Positions 1-6,909 of a DNA stretch of 51,556 bases are shown here, piece after piece. How positions within the stretch are numbered: position 1 is the first letter of the stretch; each line of letters opens with the position of its first letter. Source of the stretch: Pseudomonadota bacterium (GTDB lineage Bacteria; Pseudomonadota; Alphaproteobacteria; Rhizobiales; Hyphomicrobiaceae); NCBI GenBank assembly GCA_023412805.1, contig JAEZRM010000044.1, positions 1 through 51,556 on the forward strand. Reading direction: 5' to 3'. The translations under genes and the position numbers were made by a program. The notes under the pieces were generated by a model. That model was given only the letters and a program-made list of their open reading frames with translations, made no database searches and was not told the DNA's origin.

Positions 1-127
1 GGTTTGGTCGGCGCTATGCCGATGGTTGCAACCAACCTGCTAGCGGCGCTTGGAACCCACTGCCCCTTAAGAGGTTGAACTCGCGAGCGCCGGGTGACAA
101 CCGGGCACAAGGGAGATGGTGGACGCA
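1..127. repeat. Left copy of 127-bp terminal overlap
   Basis: The first 127 bases are identical to bases 51430-51556. An exact overlap of this length is what a k=127 assembler leaves when a contig closes on itself, so it is best read as one copy of sequence in a 51,429-bp circle rather than a true biological repeat. It holds no complete gene. Confidence 0.93.
52..76 (+). promoter_or_regulatory. Possible EcfG-type promoter (weak)
   Basis: GGAAC at 52-56, 16-nt spacer, then gGTT at 73-76; one mismatch to the -10 consensus CGTT. It lies upstream of the poorly conserved reading frames that begin near 116. The weakest of the motifs listed because the downstream gene is itself uncertain. Confidence 0.35.
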
Positions 128-185
128 GCTGATTTTCCCGGTTTCTGGCTGCGGCAACAACGAATAGGTGCGCGTCTACACCTAA

Positions 186-659
186 TCCCTTCCCGGCGTT
201 CCTACGGATCCTCCTGCGCAAACGGCCTACAAACTTTTGGCGGCAAGGTTCTTCGGTCTTCCGAGAGAAACTTACGCTTGGAGCCCTGCCTTGCAGAACT
301 TAATCTCGGCATATGGGTCGTCGTCATTCCAGGAGCATTTGGCCGTGGGAACCCCGGAACTTGTCGCCGAGATTCGTACCGCTGCTTCTACTCTGAGTAC
401 CGCTGCCGACGCCGCGCAAAGCGGCGATTTAGCCGCCACTGCGATTGCTATTGAGGACGTGCTCTTTCGGGTCGAAAGCATTCTGAGCCGCATCCGCCTT
501 ATAGAACCGCCTGCTGATCATGGGGAACGCCTACTGTCACAAACGGTCGTTCATCGGATGCCTAGGCGGGCTAAGCCGGCCAATCGAATCTTTGCATCGA
601 TCGTCGCCGGACCTTCCGCTTGCCCCAAATCATTCCCCCGTCGGGCGAGCTGCAGATGA
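186..659 (+). pseudogene. Possible decayed hypothetical gene
   Basis: An open frame with coding-like residues at about 237-510 (segment reading SGDLAATAIAIEDVLFRVES) has no ATG/GTG at its head. A competing frame from 116 has a plausible GGGAG ribosome-binding site, suggesting one gene split by a frameshift near 190-240. After about 520 the frame loses protein-like composition. I do not recognise the family. It could also be noise. Confidence 0.25.
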
Positions 660-793
660 GCCTCGATCTTCGCACGAAGTTGGCTCCGATCCTCCAACCA
701 GGCCGCCGAGAGCGCGTCCTTTCGGACTAGCAGCTTCGTAAGCTCCTTGAGCAACGCTGTGCCCTTCGCGGCAATGTCTTCAGCCGCCTTCAT
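551..793 (-). CDS. Hypothetical helical protein
   Basis: A frame of 80 codons beginning MKAAEDIAAKGTALLKEL, rich in Ala, Leu, Lys and Glu and predicted helical by eye. No good ribosome-binding site precedes the ATG at 793. An upstream in-frame ATG at 895 exists but its extension looks non-coding. It overlaps convergently with the tail of the uncertain frame at 186-659. Family not recognised. Confidence 0.3.
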   Translation of the reverse strand: MKAAEDIAAKGTALLKELTKLLVRKDALSAAWLEDRSQLRAKIEAHLQLARRGNDLGQAEGPATIDAKIRLAGLARLGIR

Positions 794-1010
794 CGACGTC
801 CAGCATCCGTCCGGATCAATGTGAGCGACCACAGTTCCGAGTCCCTGATGGCGAGCTCGAAAGATAACTGTCGTGCTGATTCGCCTCAAGGGCACACCCC
901 GGCCGCTTCGTTAGATGCATCTCGGGGATAAGTGAGCTCGTAGGAGCCAACACAGGATGATCGGCGATCAGGTCGCTTCTCAGCGAGCACCCGCTTCCCG
1001 CAAGCCGAAT

Positions 1011-1217
1011 TCAGGAATCCGGACCGCCTGCTCCAGAGGAGCCCTCTCCATCATGTTCATTCTTATCGATTCCCCGGAGAACGCTGTTGCAGCGCTCGAT
1101 CGTCTCGCTAAGTTTTGCGCGAACATTGTCCCAATGACCTGCATCGGTTGCTGCCGCCGCCGACAATAGGCAAGTCATCGCCGATTGGAGTTCATTCTTC
1201 ACCGTTTCACGTTCCAT
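1011..1217 (-). CDS. Small hypothetical protein
   Basis: Frame of 68 codons starting MERETVKNELQSAM, with an amphipathic helical core and an acidic Gly-rich tail (DKNEHDGEGSSGAGG). No clear ribosome-binding site. The composition fits short Rhizobiales proteins of unknown function, but I do not recognise it. Confidence 0.4.
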   Translation of the reverse strand: MERETVKNELQSAMTCLLSAAAATDAGHWDNVRAKLSETIERCNSVLRGIDKNEHDGEGSSGAGGPDS

Positions 1218-1387
1218 ATTACTTGAATAATAGCGTTCGCCCGCGCATCAACCCTCTGATATGTCATGGCGCCATGCGTGCAGTGTGCTGCCTCCGACTT
1301 AAAGCCGCGGAAGCGGTTCGGCCCCCTGCTCGCGCAGCGGTCGGGGGAAGCAGCGCGTTCGGTACTGCATAGTGAGGTCGCGCCGAA

Positions 1388-1717
1388 TCACGCGGCCATT
1401 TGGCCGGCAACTCTCGGCGCAACGGCGGCAGTCTGCACGCAATCATTCGTGTCCCCGAGCCGCTCGCAATCCTCTGCGCACTCCTGGCAGACTCCGCACA
1501 TCCCCTGGATGTGTGTTTATCAGCTCGCTGCCAATCAGCATGAAATGCGCCGACGTCCGGCAGATTCCGCACAGGCCATCATGAGCCGGAAGTGCTTGGG
1601 TTCAACGTGCTGTCCGCCTGTCTCGAGACAGTGGTGCATGGCCGAGGCTAGACAAACCGAGTGACATTTGAGGCACGTCTCGACGCATGATCACATTTCC
1701 TGGGACAACTGGTGCAT
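1388..1717 (-). pseudogene. Decayed four-helix copper-binding protein (DUF326)
   Basis: Conceptual translation starts MHQLSQEM, hits a TGA stop, then resumes CVETCLKCHSVC, HVEPKHFRLMMACAE, CRTSAHFMLIG and MCGVCQECAEDCERL in shifting frames, ending at TGA 1388-1390. These blocks align with the intact Cys-rich protein encoded at 10227-10559 on this same circle, at nearly the same length (110 codons). At least one stop and two frameshifts make it non-functional. The family has Cys-x3-Cys repeats that bind copper in a four-helix bundle. It is a second, dead copy and not a recent duplicate, since the residues differ throughout. Confidence 0.8.
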
Positions 1718-1786
1718 TAGAGCCTGCCATAACAAGACCAACCAGCCTGCGACTTGTGGAGCCGCAGGCCGTTTGTTCGAGGTGCA

Positions 1787-2965
1787 TTAGTCCTCGATGA
1801 CCAGAACCACCTCGCGGGATTGCGGTTCGACAATCACCACGTCGTCATCGTAGACAAAATAGCGGTGATCACGGAGATCTGGGTAGCGCTCAACGATTAC
1901 GGTCGGCAGCGGGCGAAGCTCCACAGTATCAGGAAGGTTCCTGCCGATGGAAATGCTCCCGATGCCTAGCCGTACGCGGGCACCAAGATCGACATGCCGG
2001 CGCACGAAGACCCTGTCATCCGCTGCAAGGGTAATGCGGCCCGAGCGAGCTCCCACACGCGAGTCGCCGCCGATCACTGCGACCACAACGTAATTTGTCG
2101 GGTGGATGATCACGATCTCGTCCTGCACATAGACGTAGCTGTAGCCCCGATACTCCGGAACGATCTCGACCACATCCGGCGGCAGGACGTGGAGCGACGC
2201 AGAACGAGGCACGCTCGCTCCGACGCGAATGTCGAAGTTCACGTTGGTGACGCGGTTCGATTTCGCGCTCTTCGTCATTCGATCGCGAATGCTAGTGCGC
2301 TTCTGCTCTGAGAGCTGAACCCGATCGCCGGAACCACGGTCGCCGTCCGCCCGGTCGATCCGCTGCCGGTCATCACGGCCATCCTTGGTGCCGTCACCGG
2401 CCGCGCGATCACGATCCTTGGCAGGCTCCTTGCCGGATTGCTTTGGTGCATCCTTGCTTTCGCCGCCGCTGGCTTGGTCGCCGCGCTTATCCTTGGCGGT
2501 GTCGCCCGCCGAGCGGTCGCGGTGCTTCGTTTGCCCCTGCTCGGACTGCTTCGTGGCATCCTTGCCTTTGTCACCGCCCGAACGCGAACGGCGCTGGTCG
2601 TCATCGTCCTTCTTCTGACCCTGGACCGCGCTTTTCGGTGACGCTTTGTCCTGTGCCCGATCCGAAGCCTTCGGAGTTGCATCCTGACCCTGCACACGAG
2701 ACTTTGGAGACGCCTTCTCCTGCGCTCGGTCGGATGCTTTGGGTTCTGGCGCGCTGTCGCGCTGAGCCGTGCTGCCCTTGCCTTTCGGCTGCTCTGACGC
2801 CCCGCGCTCCTGACTACCCGAGCCACGGTTAGCGTCAGGACTCATCTTCTGCCGTTCCTGAGCACCGCCCGAGCTACCGCCCGGTGATTGCGCGACGCCT
2901 GCCGTCGCCATTGCTGCAAGAAGCGCCATTGCCGATGCCGTAACGAGAAGGTTTTGTTTGGGCAT
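1787..2965 (-). CDS. Secreted DUF1236-type protein with low-complexity linker
   Basis: 392 residues from the ATG at 2963-2965, chosen over an upstream ATG at 3055 because an AGGAG lies 8 nt before it and because it opens a clean signal peptide (residues 1-26, cut near GVAQ). Residues about 27-215 are a hydrophilic Lys/Asp/Ser/Gln linker with two near-identical PKASDRAQ-x-KASPKS repeats. Two C-terminal modules (about 225-300 and 315-392) resemble the DUF1236 repeat: VPEYRGYSYVYVQDEIVIIHP and YPDLRDHRYFVYDDDVVIVEP share the Y-x-Y-V-x-D-x-x-V-I-x-P pattern. It is presumably periplasmic and of unknown function. An exact EcfG-type promoter lies 39 bp upstream. Confidence 0.82.
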   Translation of the reverse strand: MPKQNLLVTASAMALLAAMATAGVAQSPGGSSGGAQERQKMSPDANRGSGSQERGASEQPKGKGSTAQRDSAPEPKASDRAQEKASPKSRVQGQDATPKASDRAQDKASPKSAVQGQKKDDDDQRRSRSGGDKGKDATKQSEQGQTKHRDRSAGDTAKDKRGDQASGGESKDAPKQSGKEPAKDRDRAAGDGTKDGRDDRQRIDRADGDRGSGDRVQLSEQKRTSIRDRMTKSAKSNRVTNVNFDIRVGASVPRSASLHVLPPDVVEIVPEYRGYSYVYVQDEIVIIHPTNYVVVAVIGGDSRVGARSGRITLAADDRVFVRRHVDLGARVRLGIGSISIGRNLPDTVELRPLPTVIVERYPDLRDHRYFVYDDDVVIVEPQSREVVLVIED

Positions 2966-3003
2966 GCTTGAACTCCTACCATCGATGCCTACGGCGGAAA
3001 GGC

Positions 3004-3029
3004 AACGATTGAGAAAGGCATTCTGTTCC
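3004..3029 (-). promoter_or_regulatory. EcfG-type general stress promoter
   Basis: On the minus strand GGAAC (3029-3025), 17-nt spacer, CGTT (3007-3004): an exact match to the alphaproteobacterial EcfG consensus. The -10 ends 39 bp before the ATG of the secreted DUF1236-type gene. Confidence 0.78.
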
Positions 3030-3363
3030 GGTAGCACGCCGTCATCGAAGGGCATGTAAAAACCGACAAGGATGGATTAGCCGCTGCCAAGGGGGCGATG
3101 AAGCGAGGTTCTTGGCGCCGCTTATGAGTCAAGAGCTGAGATGGCGATGTGATAGCGTATTGCCGGCAGGCAGATTGCCAAATCAAAACGCAAGGAACGA
3201 CACCGCGACAATTGCCGCCGCTGCTCAAAGCGGTGGCCATCGCACCCGTTCAAGCAGCATCGAACCGAAAGCTGGTTTCACCGCTGCAGTTCATGCCTCG
3301 TGGTTCAGCGCGGAAGCCGAGGGGCCAATGACGCCCCTCGATGCTCCACACTGATCTTGGCGC

Positions 3364-4122
3364 CTAGCGATCACTCCCGGGACGACCGCGATCCTCGCCA
3401 CCACCGCCCGATCGAGGATATGCCCGCTCCTGACGCTGCATCTGGCGCATTTCACCGCGCGTCCGATCCATTCGATCACCACGATCCATACGACGCTCGA
3501 CGCGATTTACGCGACGCTCACGCACGCCTTCCCGGCGATCACTGCGACGCTCGCCTCGATCATCTCGACGGCTCTCGCGACGATCCAGTCGGTCCTCGCG
3601 CCGGTCAATGCGACGTTCCACGCGTCGATCGCGGCGGTCAATGCGGTCCTCCCTCCGGTCAATCCGACGTTCCACTCGGGCATCACGCCGGTCGGCTCGG
3701 ATGCCGCGCCAATTAGCTTCCCAGCGATCCCGCCAACGAGCGCGCTCGCCGTACCACGCGCGTCCGCGGTAGTAGGAATCCCAGTAAGACCCCACGGAGA
3801 AGCTGATGATGGGCACATCAATCTCAGATACATATTCAACCAGGGGCACGTAACTTCCGCGAACCGGATAGCTGAGATAGCCCGCGTAAACCCAACCGCG
3901 GTTATTGTCGGCGCTCACATCGCACCAGCTGTAGCCGGCCACACAGCCGTGCACATCCACCGGCGTGCGCCCTGGCACCACGTCAACCACGGGGAAAGCT
4001 GTCGAGGGTCCAGCTCTCATATTGAGATCCACCGTGACGATTGCATCCTGGGCCGAAGCTACAGCCGGAAGAGCGGCCATAGCGAGCACGCCCGCCGCTA
4101 TCGAGGTTACATACCGCCTCAT
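3364..4122 (-). CDS. Secreted SH3-domain protein with Arg/Asp repeat tail
   Basis: 252 residues from ATG 4120-4122, preceded by AAAGGAAA. Residues 1-24 form a signal peptide ending ASAQ. Residues about 25-85 are a bacterial SH3-like domain (VDLNMRAGPSTAFPVVDVV ... RGWVYAGYL). A Tyr/Trp-rich segment follows, then from about 140 a highly charged tail built on repeats of RRIDRREDRxDRR. The tail is very basic, so binding to anionic envelope polymers is possible, but that is inference. A one-mismatch EcfG-type motif lies 72 bp upstream. Confidence 0.8.
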   Translation of the reverse strand: MRRYVTSIAAGVLAMAALPAVASAQDAIVTVDLNMRAGPSTAFPVVDVVPGRTPVDVHGCVAGYSWCDVSADNNRGWVYAGYLSYPVRGSYVPLVEYVSEIDVPIISFSVGSYWDSYYRGRAWYGERARWRDRWEANWRGIRADRRDARVERRIDRREDRIDRRDRRVERRIDRREDRLDRRESRRDDRGERRSDRREGVRERRVNRVERRMDRGDRMDRTRGEMRQMQRQERAYPRSGGGGEDRGRPGSDR

Positions 4123-4193
4123 GGATTGTTTCCTTTCTACACAATGCTGGCCGCGCAACTAGCGCGGCACGGACTTAAACTTTCTTTCGCGTG

Positions 4194-4219
4194 AACATCC
4201 GCCTCTTCGGGTTGGTTCC
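4194..4219 (-). promoter_or_regulatory. Probable EcfG-type promoter (one mismatch)
   Basis: Minus strand GGAAC (4219-4215), 17-nt spacer, TGTT (4197-4194), one mismatch from CGTT. Positioned 72 bp before the SH3-domain gene start. Confidence 0.5.
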
Positions 4220-4659
4220 TCGCCTGCAAATGTTCGGGCCCCCTGAAACGGCAATGGTTGAAACAGTTTCTTTGCTGCTTTGCGACGCAGCTGGTCCGAA
4301 TCGCTATGCTGCGGCGCAGAAATCCCGCCGCGTAACACTCCACTTCCTGTCACCTTTAGCCAGCACTGGTTCGCCATCCCTTCCCCCGAGTACATCGTAG
4401 TGTAACACGGCGCATCGCCGTCTCGCTTTGCCGGACCCTCGCCCCTTGGTCTCAGCCAAACACGCCGTACGTCCAACAGTCGGGGACGATGAGCCAGGGC
4501 GGAGCCAGGTCAAGGGGTGTCCCCAGCTTCCGTCGCATTCGCTCCGTGCAGCCGGGTGAAACCCCTCCCCTCTGTCCCGTCTCCTCATAGCCGATGGCTC
4601 CCTTTGGCTCCGACAGGCCGCAACGGGTGTGGCCTCGAAACCCAAAGGAGACCGCCTCA
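4220..4659. other. Gene-free interval
   Basis: About 440 bp without a convincing gene. Open frames on both strands here have Arg/Pro/Ser-rich composition typical of shadow frames in GC-rich DNA. It ends with the AAAGGAG ribosome-binding site (about 4644-4650) of the next gene. Confidence 0.5.
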
Positions 4660-4876
4660 ATGGCAAACCAAGAAACCACAAGCCGTAAGCCGACCCACGA
4701 CGTGCTTCACGTGCGCGGTGAAGGCAAGAGCGCTACTGGACCAAGATAGGACCGCATGGCTGCGCGAAGACGGTCAAGGACTGAACCTCGCGCTCGAGTT
4801 CGTGCCGGTAGGGAGCGACGGACGCCTTGTTATCCGCATCTGCAAAGACAAACCCGCCAAAGAGGAGAGCCGTTGA
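4660..4876 (+). pseudogene. Frameshifted small conserved plasmid-type protein
   Basis: Starts at ATG 4660 with an AAAGGAG site. It reads MANQETTSRKPTHDVLHVRG, then the expected tryptophan motif (RYWTKIG) and the end (TAWLREDGQGLNLALEFVPV ... VIRICKDKPAKEE, stop 4874-4876) fall in two other frames; the length is 217 nt. The pattern H-x-L-Y/H-x-V-x-G-x-G...W-x-x-I-G-x-A-W-x-x-x-D-G-x-G matches a short protein family common on alphaproteobacterial plasmids. The stop overlaps the next start (TGATG), so it heads a mini-operon of four tiny genes. Confidence 0.6.
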
Positions 4877-5046
4877 TGAACCTCTCACCTGCCGATGGCG
4901 TGGTGGTCATGGGCCTCTGCCCCTTCCCTCTCGAGGGGGCGGCTGAGGCGGATGTGGCGCGCATCCTCGATAGTTGGTTTGCCGAGGACCATTACGACGA
5001 CAACCCTGCCTACTCCTGGAACGACGACGAAGGCGACCGCTCATGA
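4876..5046 (+). CDS. Small acidic hypothetical protein
   Basis: 56 residues (MNLSPADGVVVMGLCPFPL...), rich in Asp/Glu toward the C-terminus (DHYDDNPAYSWNDDEGDRS). Its start overlaps the preceding stop as TGATG and its stop overlaps the next start as ATGA, indicating translational coupling. Function unknown. Confidence 0.55.
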   Translation: MNLSPADGVVVMGLCPFPLEGAAEADVARILDSWFAEDHYDDNPAYSWNDDEGDRS

Positions 5047-5258
5047 GCCTCAAGAAAGCCTACCGCGTCCTCATCCAGGACAAGCGTGTCTACACACTTG
5101 ACGTTCATGCCTACGACGACACCGGCGCCAAGGAGCTCGCACGCGACATCTTCCAGCACCAGGGTTTTGCCTCGGGTGTCATTGTCGAACTCCTGAGCAA
5201 CGCCTGCTACGAGATCGTGGGCGTTTCCGAGAAATCCAATGAAAGCTTTAACCAATGA
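5043..5258 (+). CDS. Small protein, DpnD/PcfM-like fold possible
   Basis: 71 residues (MSLKKAYRVLIQDKRVYTLD...). The pattern of a strand, Y-x-V-x-I-x-x-x-x-x-Y-x-L-x-V, then D-D-x-G-A-x-x-L-A-x-x-I-F, resembles the short strand-strand-helix DpnD/PcfM-type proteins found on mobile elements, but this is by eye only. ATGA overlaps at both ends place it in a coupled mini-operon. Confidence 0.6.
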   Translation: MSLKKAYRVLIQDKRVYTLDVHAYDDTGAKELARDIFQHQGFASGVIVELLSNACYEIVGVSEKSNESFNQ

Positions 5259-5383
5259 ACCAACACCAAACCTACGAGGTGCAGCTGCAGGAAGTGCGTA
5301 CCTGCGCAATTCAGGTCACAGCTGCCGATGCCGATGAAGCTGAGCAGCTCGCGACCGACCTCTACCTTCATGCCGGCCTTTGA
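5255..5383 (+). CDS. Tiny coupled ORF, related in pattern to its neighbour
   Basis: 42 residues (MNQHQTYEVQLQEVRTCAIQ...). Like the upstream protein it has Y-x-V-x-L-x-E-V followed by V-x-A-x-D-x-D-E-A-x-x-L-A, so the two may be diverged duplicates or partners. The start overlaps the upstream stop (ATGA). Too short to be certain. Confidence 0.5.
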   Translation: MNQHQTYEVQLQEVRTCAIQVTAADADEAEQLATDLYLHAGL

Positions 5384-5614
5384 TACGGGGGTTGCTTCCG
5401 ACACGTCGAAAGGGGCGGCTACGACATCCGAAGAAGGGCCGAGCGACCATGCGCCCGTATGGATCGAGTTAGCCGACATCCGGAAGCGGTCGCGGTCAAC
5501 GGCGCTTCGCGGAACGGTTCGTAAGGCCGCGGCCACCACGTGCGGCCGCAACTAAGCTGCATAAAGAAGCCTGGAAATTTGTGCCGGACCCCATTGTCGA
5601 GCTAGCTGCCACGG

Positions 5615-6514
5615 CTACCAGAACCGCTCGGCTCCAAATACGGTTGGATAGTAGCGCGTATGCTGGTGTTCGCGTCCCATCCCTGCTGCCCAGACCGCCG
5701 CGACAAGTCCCAGCAACGAGGCAGCTGCTGCGAGAAAGCCGGCGACGACGGCCTGTTTGCGCGCCTTATCGGCAGCTTCGCGCACTTTCTGTTCGGCGGC
5801 TTGCTTCATGCTCTGCGCCCGAGCGAAGGTTTCATCTACTCGACGCTGGGCATCCGCCTCCGGGAGCCCGGTCTGACGAGAAACGAGCTGGGCAAGATAG
5901 TTTCGGTCGTTCGCGGCAAGTGAACCATCTGCAAGCCCAACGACGAAGGTGCGTCCGGCCTCCGCAACAATTGCAGGATCAGGCCTGGTCTGACCTGATG
6001 CTGGCGCCGGCGTCCCGGCAGGTGCTGCTTGCGCGCGGAAAAGTGTGTCTGCGACGTAAGATACATTCTCCGCAGAGAGGCTAGAAGCGGCTTCGGCGAC
6101 GCCCGACGCGGCTTGGCCGACCACATTCGCTGTCGTCCGGGCTGCGGTTCCCGCCGCGAGAGCAAGAAAAACCAACCCCACGGCGGTGCCCAGCGCCCAG
6201 ACCATGAAGCCGTTCGCACCGGCCCGAAACTCCGCCTCCTGTGGCTCCAGGTCCGGCACGTCTGATAAACGGCCGGCCAAATAGCCGCCCACAGCGAAAC
6301 TCCAAACGTGGACCATGACCATCCAGACCGCAGCCGCACTTGCCAGAGTGATGATGGACAGCCCGGAGTCCCGATGCGCCGATGTCAGTGACAGCCCGAC
6401 CCCGGTGCCAAACGCGGTGAGCAGTCCGGACAGCGCCGCGGCTGCGACAGCGCCGGCAATAACGGCTCGCCAGTCGACGCCGCTGGTCTTCACAGGTGTT
6501 ACGATGGTCGCCAT
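5615..6514 (-). CDS. Inner-membrane protein, unknown function
   Basis: 299 residues with apparent membrane helices at about 17-40, 52-80 (ending GGYLAGR), 102-125 and 252-276. A soluble, Ala-rich helical region of about 120 residues lies between the third and fourth helices and contains a run of charged helix (EQKVREAADKARKQ). The start at 6512-6514 has GAGGTAAAGAGAG upstream. It sits 6 bp behind the 24-residue membrane peptide gene and probably shares its EcfG-type promoter. Similar proteins are common and uncharacterised in Bradyrhizobium relatives. Confidence 0.78.
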   Translation of the reverse strand: MATIVTPVKTSGVDWRAVIAGAVAAAALSGLLTAFGTGVGLSLTSAHRDSGLSIITLASAAAVWMVMVHVWSFAVGGYLAGRLSDVPDLEPQEAEFRAGANGFMVWALGTAVGLVFLALAAGTAARTTANVVGQAASGVAEAASSLSAENVSYVADTLFRAQAAPAGTPAPASGQTRPDPAIVAEAGRTFVVGLADGSLAANDRNYLAQLVSRQTGLPEADAQRRVDETFARAQSMKQAAEQKVREAADKARKQAVVAGFLAAAASLLGLVAAVWAAGMGREHQHTRYYPTVFGAERFW

Positions 6515-6520
6515 CTCTCT

Positions 6521-6595
6521 TTACCTCAAACCAAGGACCGAAAGGATGGCCATAACGACCACTATCAAGCCGACCAAGTAGATGATGCCGTTCAT
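6521..6595 (-). CDS. 24-residue single-pass membrane peptide
   Basis: MNGIIYLVGLIVVVMAILSV plus LGLR: essentially one transmembrane helix. A strong GGGGAGG site lies 7 nt upstream and an exact EcfG-type promoter 61 bp upstream, so it is very likely translated although it is below usual annotation limits. The same short hydrophobic peptide type recurs in Rhizobiales genomes. It is first in a two-gene operon with the membrane protein at 5615-6514. Confidence 0.72.
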   Translation of the reverse strand: MNGIIYLVGLIVVVMAILSVLGLR

Positions 6596-6655
6596 CGGAT
6601 GCGCCTCCCCTTGAAGTGGGCCCGTAATGTTTGGCCGTCTGCTGACATCGCTTAA

Positions 6656-6680
6656 AACGACCTTCAGTGGTAATCGTTCC
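6656..6680 (-). promoter_or_regulatory. EcfG-type general stress promoter
   Basis: Minus strand GGAAC (6680-6676), 16-nt spacer, CGTT (6659-6656): exact consensus, 61 bp before the 24-residue peptide gene. Confidence 0.78.
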
Positions 6681-6909
6681 TCTATTCCCTTAAGATAGCA
6701 GCGTTCACTGGGTTTGCTCGGTTTCGGCACTTGACTGCCGCGAGCGACGCCGTGTTGCTTCGATCGTCCGATCTGCGATTACGGTTGACCGCGGCAGCGG
6801 AAAAAGCGTCATTTGCTTGTCCAAAGACGCAGGCTTCCGGCGACGGGGCCTCGCCGGTTGTCCGGAAAGACGCAATACCATCGCGCTCCTTGTCGCCTTA
6901 GCCTATCAG

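Noticed and set aside
1..127. Terminal direct repeat of a linear phage or transposon
   Set aside because: Exact identity of exactly 127 bp with no terminase, capsid or end-specific features is better explained by assembler k-mer overlap of a circle.
2275..2826. A 183-codon minus-strand basic protein
   Set aside because: Out-of-frame reading of the low-complexity linker of the DUF1236-type gene.
4304..4681. A 125-codon minus-strand frame in the gap before the mini-operon
   Set aside because: Arg/Gly/Trp-rich composition without motifs or a ribosome-binding site, and it overlaps the start of a plus-strand gene; typical of GC-rich shadow frames.
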